DNA of 16,040 nucleotides from DATEPR01 sp036279295 (GTDB lineage Bacteria; Actinomycetota; Actinomycetes; Mycobacteriales; Pseudonocardiaceae), in NCBI GenBank assembly GCA_036279295.1, contig DASUJK010000262.1, positions 1 through 16,040 on the forward strand, written 5' to 3'. The translations under genes and the position numbers were made by a program. Shown here in pieces: positions 8,056 through 15,260 of this stretch (position 1 is its first letter; every line of letters begins with the position of its first letter). The notes below the pieces were generated by a model. The model ran no database searches, was not told the DNA's origin, and saw only the letters and a list, made by a program, of their open reading frames with translations.

Positions 8056-9087
8056 ATGACAACTGACCAGCCGGCACCGACCGGTGACGAGTCAGTGCTG
8101 TTGTTCGACCTGGCCGATCCCGGTCTGACCGTCGGGATCAAGGCAGGCCTGGACCGGGTCGAGGATGTGCTGCACACGGTGGTGGACACCGAGGTGGAGT
8201 TCGTCCGGGCCACCGCCCTGCACCTGGTGGACGCGGGTGGCAAGCGGGTCCGCCCGCTGTTCACCCTGCTGGCCGCCCAGTTCGGTGACGCACAGCGGCA
8301 GGACGTCATCACGGCGGCCGCCGCGGTCGAGCTGGTGCACATCGCCACGCTCTACCACGACGACGTGATGGACGAGGCCACCATGCGGCGCGGCACGGTC
8401 AGCGCCAACGCCCGGTGGGACAACACGGTGGCCATCCTGGCCGGTGACTACCTGTTCGCGCACGCCTCCCGACTGGTCTCCGACCTGGGCACGGACGCGG
8501 CCCGGATCATCGCGGAAACGTTTGCGGAGCTGGTCACCGGGCAGATGCGGGAGACCATCGGCCCGAACCCCGGTGACGACCCGATCGAGCACTACCTGTC
8601 GGTGATCCGACAGAAGACTGGCTCGCTGATCGCCACCGCGGGCCGGTTCGGCGGCATGTGCTCCGGCGCCACCGACGAGCACATCACGGCTCTGCGCGAG
8701 TACGGCCGGATCGTCGGCGCCGCGTTCCAGATCTCCGACGACATCATCGACATCGCGTCGCCCGCCGACGAGTCCGGCAAGACGCCGGGCACCGACCTGC
8801 GCGAGGGCGTGCCCACACTGCCGATGCTGTACGCGCTGGCCGACCACGAGCCGGGCGACCGGGACGGGATGCGGCTGCGGGAGCTGCTCGGCCGCCCGCT
8901 GACCGATGACGACGAGGTCGCCGAGGCACTGAACCTGCTGCGTGAGTCCTCGGCACTGCCCAGGGCCCGCAAGACCCTGTCGGACTACGCCGACCGGGCC
9001 CGCGAGGTGCTGCGGGCACTGCCCGACCACCCGGCCAGGGAGGCGCTGCGGTCCATGGCGGACTACCTGGTGGACCGCACCGGCTGA
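8056..9087 (+). CDS. Long-chain trans-polyprenyl diphosphate synthase (menaquinone side chain, probable)
   Basis: Trans-isoprenyl diphosphate synthase of 343 residues that adds isopentenyl diphosphate units to an allylic primer in the cytosol. Visible motifs in order are GGKRVRP (61-67), the first Asp-rich motif DDVMD (102-106), RRG (111-113), QKTGSL (186-191), and the second Asp-rich motif DDIID (228-232) followed by GKTPGTDLREG (241-251). The residue five positions before the first Asp-rich motif is Ala97, a small residue that in this family permits long (roughly C30-C50) chains. This is the GrcC/HepT/IspB class. It lies 18 bases after nuoN, on the same strand and without a terminator between, so it is probably co-transcribed. 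A role in making the menaquinone tail is inferred from class and context; exact chain length cannot be read from sequence. Confidence 0.9.
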   Translation: MTTDQPAPTGDESVLLFDLADPGLTVGIKAGLDRVEDVLHTVVDTEVEFVRATALHLVDAGGKRVRPLFTLLAAQFGDAQRQDVITAAAAVELVHIATLYHDDVMDEATMRRGTVSANARWDNTVAILAGDYLFAHASRLVSDLGTDAARIIAETFAELVTGQMRETIGPNPGDDPIEHYLSVIRQKTGSLIATAGRFGGMCSGATDEHITALREYGRIVGAAFQISDDIIDIASPADESGKTPGTDLREGVPTLPMLYALADHEPGDRDGMRLRELLGRPLTDDDEVAEALNLLRESSALPRARKTLSDYADRAREVLRALPDHPAREALRSMADYLVDRTG

Positions 9088-9100
9088 CCGGTTCGCACGG

Positions 9101-9162
9101 CGAGTGACGGGTCGCATTGACCGCGAGTGATCCCGGACCGCTCACTCGATGGTTGATAGGCT
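9101..9162 (+). promoter_or_regulatory. Possible promoter with CGAGTGA repeats in the 9088-9377 leader
   Basis: The 290-base gap between the polyprenyl synthase and the next gene has no credible ORF or RNA gene. It holds CGAGTGA at 9101-9107 and again at 9124-9130, plus the inverted copy TCACTCG at 9142-9148, making a 7-bp dyad with an 11-base spacer. A weak sigma-70-like pair, CGGACC (9134-9139) and TAGGCT (9157-9162) with 17 bases between, overlaps the dyad. If used, it would give a 5' leader of about 210 bases. The dyad could alternatively be a weak terminator for the nuo operon, but no T-run follows it. A small stem, CTACC (9281-9285) with GGTAG (9294-9298), lies further down the leader. 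Confidence 0.3.
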
Positions 9163-9361
9163 GACCCCGTAGGGAGTAGGTGGCCGTCGGCATGCCAGGA
9201 TGTGACGTCCAGCACTAGCGATTCCGTGCCGCTTTGCTGCTGTTTGGACGATTCACTCCGTTTTCGATCCGCCGATCGGGCTACCTGCCCAGGGGTAGGC
9301 CTGGTAGGACAGACTGCGCAGGGCCCTGTGTCGTGGCTCCGGCGCCGGGCACAGTCCACGC

Positions 9362-9369
9362 AGGAAGGG
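9362..9369 (+). promoter_or_regulatory. Ribosome binding site fixing the start of the ArfC-like gene
   Basis: AGGAAGGG lies eight bases before the ATG at 9378. It decides the start: the frame is open back to an ATG at 9234, but the 48 residues that would be added are Arg/Pro-rich and lack a ribosome binding site, whereas the product from 9378 begins directly with a membrane segment. Confidence 0.75.
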
Positions 9370-9377
9370 TGTCCCAT

Positions 9378-11378
9378 ATGTGGATCTTCGGGCAGGTGTG
9401 GTTCGCCTGCCTGGTCGGCTTCGCCGTCGGCGTGGTGCTCGACTGGGTGGTGCGGGTTCGGCCACTGAGCCAGCGAGTGGCCTCCCTTGAGGCGCGGTTG
9501 GCCGGCGACGCCAGGTCCGCACGGCAGGACGGCGAACACGGCCGTTCCGTCTTCGACCGGGGACCGTTCGCCTCCGCGACACTGAGCCCGGACGGGTTCG
9601 TCACCGAGCGCAACCGGGGCGGCCTGCTCACACCCAAGGGCACCGGCGGCGTCCCGGACAGCTTCGAGACCGACCTGCTCGACATCGGCGAGCCGCCGCC
9701 GCACGACGCCGGCCGGACCGGCGTCGAGGACTTCCCCGGTGTGTCCCGGATCAGCGACGCCTGGGAGACCGAGGCCGAGGAGGCCACCAGGGCGGCGCCC
9801 GAGCCGTGGCAGCCGATCGGCCCGGCCGCCACCGCGGCCGAGGAGTCCTGGCAGGCCGACGAGCCGGCCCTGTCCGCGCTGGAGTCGACGCGCGACAACT
9901 GGCAGACCCAGCCCAACCAGCCCGCCGAGCCGGTGGACGACACCGAAGCGGCCGACCAACAGTACCTGGAGTTCCTGCGCGCCGGGGCGAACCACGCCCC
10001 CATCGATGCGGGCGCCGATGACGACGACACGGACGACACCGAGACCCACGGCGAGGTGCCGCCGCCCGATGCCAACGAGGTGACGTCGGTCCTGCCGTAC
10101 GCGGCCGGGGACGCGATCGACGCCGATGGCGAGCAGCCGCGGATCGACGGCTACGAGGCATACGAGAGCTACGCCCAGGACGAGTACCAGCAGAACGGCT
10201 ACCAGGCAGCCGAGTACCAGGGCAACGGCTACGCCGACTCCGGTTACCAGTTCGGGGAGTACCAGCCGGAGGAGATCGAGGAACCGGAGGAGTCGAGCAG
10301 TCCGCTGCCCCGCAGGGGCGCGTCCAGTGAGGGCTCCCTGCGGTTCACTCCCTTCGCCCCCTACGAGATCCCGTTCGAGGGCCAGGACGCCGAGTACACC
10401 GACACCCAGCAGCCGCACAACGGCGAGCTGACGCCGATCGAGGAAGGTGGGTTCCAGCCCTTCCAGAAGCCGGTCGGGGCCGCTGACGGGCCGTACGACA
10501 CGGCCACCGACGGCGCGTGGATCGGCGAGGACGGTCAGCTGGTCGGCCTGATGCAGGACGGCTTGCAGGACGTGTCCGCGAACGGTTCGCACATGCTGTC
10601 CGAGGCCGACGAGGCCAGCCCGTCCAGCTGGTTCGACTTCAGCGACGCCGGCCCGCAGACCATCACCGACGGCTCACTGACCCAGCGGATGCTGCCGGTC
10701 AGCAGGCCCGACCTGGACCACCCCGACCTGCTGCCCGAATCGGTGTTCGGCACCGACAACGACACCATCTACGGCGAGGACGGCCCGGCCAGGTCGCTGT
10801 TCGAGCCGGTGATCCCGCCGGACGAGCTGGAGGACAACTTCCAGGCGCCCGCGTACGAGGAGCCGGCTGCCCAGCCCGCCTACGTGGACCAGCAGCCGGC
10901 CGCCCGGGACGAGTTCGACGGTTTCGAGGACGTCGGCTACGACACGCCCGGATACGGCGACGCGGCATTCGACACCACGCCCCAGGGAACACCCGAGACG
11001 GCATCGGATTCCGGCCCGGCCACGGACGAGTTCTTCAGCCCGGCCGCGTCTCCCCGGCCGATGCGGGTGCGGACCGGTATGGACAGTGGCCCCGCCACCC
11101 AGTCCATCCCGGCCATGCCGTCGGTGCCGACGCCCGGCCACGCCGACGGTGACGGTGGTGACCAGGGCGGCCCGTTCGGTCCAGGCTCGGCGCTGCCGCT
11201 GCCCGACGGTTCGGCACCCTCACCGCAGTTCCGGGTGAAGGCACGGACGTCCTCGATGGTGTTCCACACCGAGGCGTCACCGTTCTACGAGCGGCTGGAA
11301 CCCCAGGTCTGGTTCCACGACCCGGGCGTCGCCCAGCGAGCCGGCTTCACCAGCTGGGAACGCCCCAGGACCTGGTGA
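9378..11378 (+). CDS. Single-pass acidic membrane protein with C-terminal sunset-like domain (ArfC-like)
   Basis: Product of 666 residues, function unknown. Residues 4-26 (within WIFGQVWFACLVGFAVGVVL and after) form one transmembrane helix. A short basic and possibly coiled stretch (27-45) follows, then about 570 residues of acidic, Pro/Gln/Gly-rich and probably disordered sequence. Residues 261-295 carry tyrosine at every fifth position. The C-terminus (about 616-662) looks folded: FRVKARTSSMVFH, SPFYERLEPQVWF, AGFTSW. This matches, from memory, the 'sunset' domain consensus (SM..H...SP.Y.R...VWF....A..AGF..W) of proteins named 'channel accessory protein ArfC, sunset domain variant'. The N-terminal helix followed by a VRP stretch also fits ArfC. 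Orientation is uncertain, though few positive charges precede the helix and Arg follows it. The gene is convergent with korB across a terminator. The family link is moderately sure; the role is not known. Confidence 0.75.
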   Translation: MWIFGQVWFACLVGFAVGVVLDWVVRVRPLSQRVASLEARLAGDARSARQDGEHGRSVFDRGPFASATLSPDGFVTERNRGGLLTPKGTGGVPDSFETDLLDIGEPPPHDAGRTGVEDFPGVSRISDAWETEAEEATRAAPEPWQPIGPAATAAEESWQADEPALSALESTRDNWQTQPNQPAEPVDDTEAADQQYLEFLRAGANHAPIDAGADDDDTDDTETHGEVPPPDANEVTSVLPYAAGDAIDADGEQPRIDGYEAYESYAQDEYQQNGYQAAEYQGNGYADSGYQFGEYQPEEIEEPEESSSPLPRRGASSEGSLRFTPFAPYEIPFEGQDAEYTDTQQPHNGELTPIEEGGFQPFQKPVGAADGPYDTATDGAWIGEDGQLVGLMQDGLQDVSANGSHMLSEADEASPSSWFDFSDAGPQTITDGSLTQRMLPVSRPDLDHPDLLPESVFGTDNDTIYGEDGPARSLFEPVIPPDELEDNFQAPAYEEPAAQPAYVDQQPAARDEFDGFEDVGYDTPGYGDAAFDTTPQGTPETASDSGPATDEFFSPAASPRPMRVRTGMDSGPATQSIPAMPSVPTPGHADGDGGDQGGPFGPGSALPLPDGSAPSPQFRVKARTSSMVFHTEASPFYERLEPQVWFHDPGVAQRAGFTSWERPRTW

Positions 11379-11416
11379 CCGCCTGGCGCGGAGCTCTAGG
11401 CGAATCTCTTGCTCTC

Positions 11417-11468
11417 AACGAAACCGGCTGGTGGTTCGCCCCGAGGGCAATCACCAGCCGGTTTCGTT
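11417..11468. terminator. Bidirectional intrinsic terminator, 17-bp perfect stem
   Basis: The left arm 11417-11433 (AACGAAACCGGCTGGTG) and right arm 11452-11468 (CACCAGCCGGTTTCGTT) are exact reverse complements. The 18-base loop (11434-11451) contains its own GCCC-CGA-GGGC hairpin, and GU/UA pairs could join the two stems. The structure sits in the 106-base gap between the converging ArfC-like gene (ends 11378) and korB (ends 11485). Because the stem ends in AAC/GTT with short T-rich edges on both strands, it can end transcription from either side. T-runs are short, as is usual in high-GC actinomycetes. Confidence 0.9.
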
Positions 11469-11484
11469 TGTCTGGCAGCGGGCG

Positions 11485-12558
11485 TCAGCCCGCGACCGTC
11501 CACGTGTCGTTGCCGCGCAGCAGACTCTGCAGGTCAGCGGGCTTGGCCGCCTTCGCCTGCTCCACCTGTGCCCTGGCCTCGTCGTCGTACGTCGGCCTGC
11601 TGACCGCGCGGAACACGCCCGTCACGGTGTGCGCCAGGTCCGAGCCGGTCAGCCGGGACAGCGCGAACGCGTACGACGGGTCCGACACGGTCTTGTCGTG
11701 TACGACCACCGAGTCGAGACCGACCTCGGCGACCTTCCGCACCCCGAACGCGCCGGTGGCCAGGTCGCGCACCACGCCGTACTCGCAGCCCTCGGTGCCG
11801 AACACGATCGGCTCGCCGTGCACCAGGTTGACGATCCGCCGCTCCCGCTCGCCCGGCTCCTTCAGCACGTCGAACGCGCCGTCGTTGAAGATCGGGCAGT
11901 TCTGGTAGATCTCCACCAGCGCGGTGCCGCGGTGCTCGGCCGCGGCGCGCAGCACCTCGGTCAGCTGCTTGCGGTCCGAGTCCAGTGCCCTGGCCACGAA
12001 CGTCGCCTCGGCACCCAGCGCCAGCGACACCGGGTTGAACGGGTGGTCCAGCGAGCCCATCGGGGTGGACTTGGTGATCTTGCCCTGCTCGCTGGTCGGC
12101 GAGTACTGGCCCTTGGTCAGCCCGTAGATCCGGTTGTTGAACAGCAGGATCTTCAGGTTCACGTTGCGCCGCAGGGTGTGCATGAGGTGGTTGCCGCCGA
12201 TGGACAGCGCGTCGCCGTCACCGGTCACCACCCACACCGACAGGTCCTGCCGCGCGACGGCGAGACCGGTGGCCAGCGCCGGGGCGCGGCCGTGGATGGA
12301 GTGCACGCCGTAGGTGTTCATGTAGTACGGGAACCGGCTGGAGCAGCCGATACCCGACACGAACACGATGTTCTCGCGCCGCAGGCCCAACTGGGGCATG
12401 AACCCCTGCACGGCCGCCAGCACCGCGTAGTCACCGCAGCCAGGGCACCAGCGCACTTCCTGGTCGGACTTGTACTCCTTGGCGGACTGCTTCCCGTCGA
12501 ACGTGGGAACCAGGTCCGTACCCCCCAGCGATGGCAGTCCCAGATCGATCGCGGTCAC
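11485..12558 (-). CDS. korB: 2-oxoglutarate:ferredoxin oxidoreductase, beta subunit (KorB)
   Basis: Thiamine-diphosphate and [4Fe-4S]-binding subunit of the two-subunit 2-oxoacid:ferredoxin oxidoreductase, which decarboxylates 2-oxoglutarate to succinyl-CoA and reduces ferredoxin. The product is 357 residues from a GTG start. CPGCG is at 38-42, and the probable cluster ligands Cys38, Cys41, Cys72 and Cys221 are spaced 3/31/149, very close to the archaeal enzymes. The ThDP motif runs from GDGDALSIGGNH (113-124) to NNRIYGLTKGQYSPTS (141-156). The GTG at 12556-12558 overlaps the korA stop (GTGA), and AGGGAGG sits upstream at 12568-12574. The frame is open for a further 165 codons upstream, but that stretch is a shadow of korA. 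Size and order match korB of M. tuberculosis (Rv2454c). Confidence 0.95.
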   Translation of the reverse strand: MTAIDLGLPSLGGTDLVPTFDGKQSAKEYKSDQEVRWCPGCGDYAVLAAVQGFMPQLGLRRENIVFVSGIGCSSRFPYYMNTYGVHSIHGRAPALATGLAVARQDLSVWVVTGDGDALSIGGNHLMHTLRRNVNLKILLFNNRIYGLTKGQYSPTSEQGKITKSTPMGSLDHPFNPVSLALGAEATFVARALDSDRKQLTEVLRAAAEHRGTALVEIYQNCPIFNDGAFDVLKEPGERERRIVNLVHGEPIVFGTEGCEYGVVRDLATGAFGVRKVAEVGLDSVVVHDKTVSDPSYAFALSRLTGSDLAHTVTGVFRAVSRPTYDDEARAQVEQAKAAKPADLQSLLRGNDTWTVAG

Positions 12559-14459
12559 CGCTTCACGCCTCCCTCGATGATGTCGGTGAACACGTGCTGC
12601 AATTCCTCGGCCTTGAACGGCAGGCCCGCCACCTTGGTGTAGCTGACGGCGTCCACCAGGTACTTGGCCCGCAGCAGCAACGCCAGTTGGCCCAGATTCA
12701 TTTCCGGTACCACCACTCGGGAGTACCCGGCCAGCACGTCGCCCAAATTGGCGGGCAACGGATTCAGGTGGCGCATGTGCACGGTGGCCACCCTGCCGCC
12801 CGCGTTGCGCACCCGCCGGGCCGCGGCGCCGATCGGACCGAACGTCGAGCCCCAGCCGACGACCAGCACCGATGCCTCGCCGGACGGGTCGTCGACGACC
12901 ACGTCGGGCACCTCGATGCCGTCGATCTTGGCCTGGCGCAACCGGACCATCCTGTCGTGGTTGTCCGGGTCGTAGGAGATGTTGCCGCTGCCGTCCTGCT
13001 TCTCCAGGCCGCCGATCCGGTGTTCCAGACCGACCGTGCCGGGGATGGCCCACGGCCGCGCCAGCGTCTCGGGATCACGCAGGTACGGCCAGAAGTCACC
13101 GGAGCCGTCCGGCGCGTTCGGTTCGGTGGCGAACCGTACGCTCAGATCGGGCAGGTCGGCGACCGACGGCACCAGCCACGGCTCGGAGCCGTTGGCGATG
13201 GCGCCGTCGGACAGCACCAGCACCGGCGTCCGGTACGTCAACGCGATGCGGGCCGCGTCGATGATCGTCGGGAAGCAGTCCGCGGGGGACCGCGGCGCGA
13301 CGATCGGCACCGGGGCCTCGCCGTTGCGGCCGAACATGGCCTGCAACAGGTCGGCCTGCTCGGTCTTGGTGGGCAGCCCGGTGGACGGCCCGCCGCGCTG
13401 CACGTCGATCACGATCAGCGGCAGCTCGGTCATCACGGCCAGCCCGATGGTCTCGGACTTCAGCGCGATACCGGGCCCGGACGTGGTGGTCATGCCCAGC
13501 GCCCCACCGTAGGAGGCGCCCAGCGCCGCGCCGATGCCGGCGATCTCGTCCTCGGCCTGGAACGTGGTGATGCCGAAGTTCTTGTGCTTGGACAGTTCGT
13601 GCAGGATGTCCGATGCCGGCGTGATCGGGTAGGTGCCCAGCACGATCGGCAGCCGGGCACACTGGCCGGCCGCCACGATCCCGTAGGCCAGCGCCGCGTT
13701 GCCGGTGATCTGCCGGTAGGTGCCGGTGGCCAGCTTGGCCGGGGCGACCTGGTAGGTCACCGCGAACGACTCGGTGGTCTCGCCGTAGTTCCAGCCCGCC
13801 CGGAACGCCAGCACGTTGGCCTCGGCGATGTCGGGCTTGCGGGCGAACTTCTCCCGCAGGAACCGCTCGGTGCCCTCGGTCGGCCGGTGGTACATCCAGG
13901 ACAGCAGGCCGAGCGCGAACATGTTCTTCGCCCGTTCCGCGTCCTTCTTGCCCAGCCCGGTCGACGCCAGCGCACCCTGGGTCAGGGTGGCCATCGCGAC
14001 CTTGTGCACCTGGATCGACGAGTCCAGCGACTCGTCCTCCAGCGGGTTGGTCTGATAACCGACCTTGACCAGGTTCCGCTTTGTGAACTCGTCGGTGTTG
14101 ACGATCAGCATCCCGCCCGGCGGCAGGTCCCTGATGTTCGCCTTCAACGCGGCGGGGTTCATGGCGACCAGCACGTCCGGTCGGTCACCCGGCGTCAGGA
14201 TGTCGTAGTCAGCGAAGTGCAGCTGGAACGACGAGACACCGGGCAGGGTGCCCTGTGGCGCCCGGATCTCGGCCGGGAAGTTGGGGAGTGTGGCGAGGTC
14301 GTTGCCGAACGCCGCCGCTTCACTGGTGAACCTGTCGCCGGTGAGCTGCATACCGTCGCCGGAGTCGCCGGCGAAGCGGATCACCACCCGGTCGAGCTTG
14401 CGGACCTCGGGGTCCGCCTCCGGTGACGAGCTGCCGTTGCCACCCACATCAACGCTCAT
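12555..14459 (-). CDS. korA: 2-oxoglutarate:ferredoxin oxidoreductase, fused gamma-alpha subunit (KorA)
   Basis: Large subunit of the same enzyme, 634 residues. It is a natural fusion: a gamma-type domain at about residues 22-220, with GDSGDG at 31-36, is joined to the alpha (pyrimidine-binding) domain. The alpha domain begins around residue 235 and contains TYPITPASD (276-284), the conserved YPIT loop involved in 2-oxoacid and CoA handling. TTTSGPGIALKSETIGLA and the QRGGPSTGLPTKTEQADL region follow, as in all family members. No 2[4Fe-4S] delta subunit is encoded nearby, consistent with the aerobe-type two-subunit KorAB. The ATG at 14457-14459 is preceded by AGAGGGA about 14 bases upstream, a modest ribosome binding site. 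Length is close to the mycobacterial homologue (Rv2455c, about 650). Confidence 0.95.
   Translation of the reverse strand: MSVDVGGNGSSSPEADPEVRKLDRVVIRFAGDSGDGMQLTGDRFTSEAAAFGNDLATLPNFPAEIRAPQGTLPGVSSFQLHFADYDILTPGDRPDVLVAMNPAALKANIRDLPPGGMLIVNTDEFTKRNLVKVGYQTNPLEDESLDSSIQVHKVAMATLTQGALASTGLGKKDAERAKNMFALGLLSWMYHRPTEGTERFLREKFARKPDIAEANVLAFRAGWNYGETTESFAVTYQVAPAKLATGTYRQITGNAALAYGIVAAGQCARLPIVLGTYPITPASDILHELSKHKNFGITTFQAEDEIAGIGAALGASYGGALGMTTTSGPGIALKSETIGLAVMTELPLIVIDVQRGGPSTGLPTKTEQADLLQAMFGRNGEAPVPIVAPRSPADCFPTIIDAARIALTYRTPVLVLSDGAIANGSEPWLVPSVADLPDLSVRFATEPNAPDGSGDFWPYLRDPETLARPWAIPGTVGLEHRIGGLEKQDGSGNISYDPDNHDRMVRLRQAKIDGIEVPDVVVDDPSGEASVLVVGWGSTFGPIGAAARRVRNAGGRVATVHMRHLNPLPANLGDVLAGYSRVVVPEMNLGQLALLLRAKYLVDAVSYTKVAGLPFKAEELQHVFTDIIEGGVKR
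12568..12574 (-). promoter_or_regulatory. Ribosome binding site for korB GTG start
   Basis: On the minus strand the sequence is AGGGAGG, nine bases before the GTG at 12558 and inside the 3' end of korA. It supports the non-ATG start and the coupling of korB to korA through the GTGA overlap. Confidence 0.7.
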
Positions 14460-14786
14460 GGGCTCGCTGATCCCTCTTCTCCCACCTGGCCGGTCCGGCC
14501 CGCTGTGGGCCAGCCCGGAGACCTAGCTGACTCGATCCGCGTGCGTGCGGTCGGCTGTGGTCCAACCACCTGCACCGCGTTCCGTCCGCGAGGGTAGTCC
14601 CATACATCGGTGCACGACTGATGTCGCGCTGACACACACCGAGGTGTGGGAAACCCCTGGTCGGAGCGATCTTCCTGTTGTGTCCAACACTGTCATTGTC
14701 CAATTGAACATCGCTGCAGTCTTAGTCTTGCGTGCGCTGTCTCACACCTTCGGTCCTGTTGGCCGTATCACGTTCACTCGGTCATG
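14460..14786 (-). promoter_or_regulatory. Non-coding region upstream of korAB (promoter region, elements unresolved)
   Basis: This is a 327-base stretch between the lrp-type gene and korA, both on the minus strand. No ORF here is convincing, and no RNA gene was seen. Base composition is less G+C-rich than its surroundings at 14676-14730. Two dyads are present: CACACC-GA-GGTGTG (14635-14648, with another CACACC at 14744-14749) and TGTTG-TGTC-CAACA (14676-14689). On the minus strand TTGGACA occurs twice, 16 bases apart (14681-14687 and 14697-14703). A -10-like TACCCT (complement of 14591-14596) lacks a good -35. The korAB promoter should be here, but its position cannot be fixed; the short dyads are possible by chance. 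Confidence 0.45.
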
Positions 14787-15242
14787 TCACCCTGTGTGTC
14801 GTTCCGGAACCGGCGGTCGTTCCAGCAAAGTCGACAGCACCACCGTGGAGACGGTCCGGTCGACGATGTCCAGGGCTCGCAGGCGCTCCAGCGCGGTCTC
14901 CAGATGGTGGATGTCAGCTGCCCGCAGGTGCACGATCGCGTCCGCGGCGCCGGACACGGTGTAGGCGGCGACGACCTCCGTCAGTGGTTCGAGGCTGGCC
15001 GTTATCCGGTTGGGCACCACGTTGCCCCGGCAGTGCACCTCGACGAACGCCTCGGTACCCCAGCCGAGCGCCTCCGGGTCGACCACCGCGGTGAACCCCC
15101 GGATCACGCCTTCGTCCTTCAGCCGGTCCACCCGTCGCTTCACCGCGGGCGCCGACAGTCCGACGTTGCCGCCGATGTCCGCGTAGCTGGATCGGGCGTC
15201 GGCCACCAGACACGAAATGATTCGATGGTCGATGTCATCCAT
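14787..15242 (-). CDS. Lrp/AsnC-family transcriptional regulator
   Basis: Feast/famine regulator of 151 residues. The N-terminal helix-turn-helix spans about residues 5-48, with IGGNVGLSAPAVKRRVDRL as its recognition part. A RAM effector/oligomerisation domain follows from about 62 to 140, including YTVSGAADAIVHLRAAD, the segment that in this family lines the amino-acid pocket. The ATG at 15240-15242 gives the usual MDDIDHRII N-terminus. An ATG three codons earlier (15251) and one 13 codons earlier (15281) are in frame, but neither has a Shine-Dalgarno and the added Cys-rich residues are atypical. On the minus strand CAGAAT lies seven bases before the chosen ATG, suggesting a leaderless transcript. 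The gene is divergent from the dimethylargininase gene, which it probably controls, as in the M. tuberculosis pair Rv2324/Rv2323c. Confidence 0.88.
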   Translation of the reverse strand: MDDIDHRIISCLVADARSSYADIGGNVGLSAPAVKRRVDRLKDEGVIRGFTAVVDPEALGWGTEAFVEVHCRGNVVPNRITASLEPLTEVVAAYTVSGAADAIVHLRAADIHHLETALERLRALDIVDRTVSTVVLSTLLERPPVPERHTG

Positions 15243-15260
15243 ACGCAACATTCTGCACCA

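Noticed and set aside
9278..9320. Repeated CTACC/GGTAG/CCTGG segments in the leader, considered as a tRNA or riboswitch
   Set aside because: Only a 5-bp stem is consistent; no cloverleaf, TPsiC loop or known aptamer core can be drawn.
9234..9377. N-terminal extension of the ArfC-like protein from an ATG at 9234
   Set aside because: No ribosome binding site and atypical Arg/Pro-rich residues; AGGAAGGG plus a membrane-helix N-terminus support the ATG at 9378.
12559..13053. Upstream extension of korB by 165 codons
   Set aside because: It is the out-of-frame reading of korA; the GTG at 12558 has a strong ribosome binding site and gives the family's normal length.
12531..14426. 631-codon plus-strand open frame opposite korA
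   Set aside because: Translation is repetitive in Arg, Gly, Val, Gln and His and matches no family; korA on the minus strand has clear motifs along its whole length.
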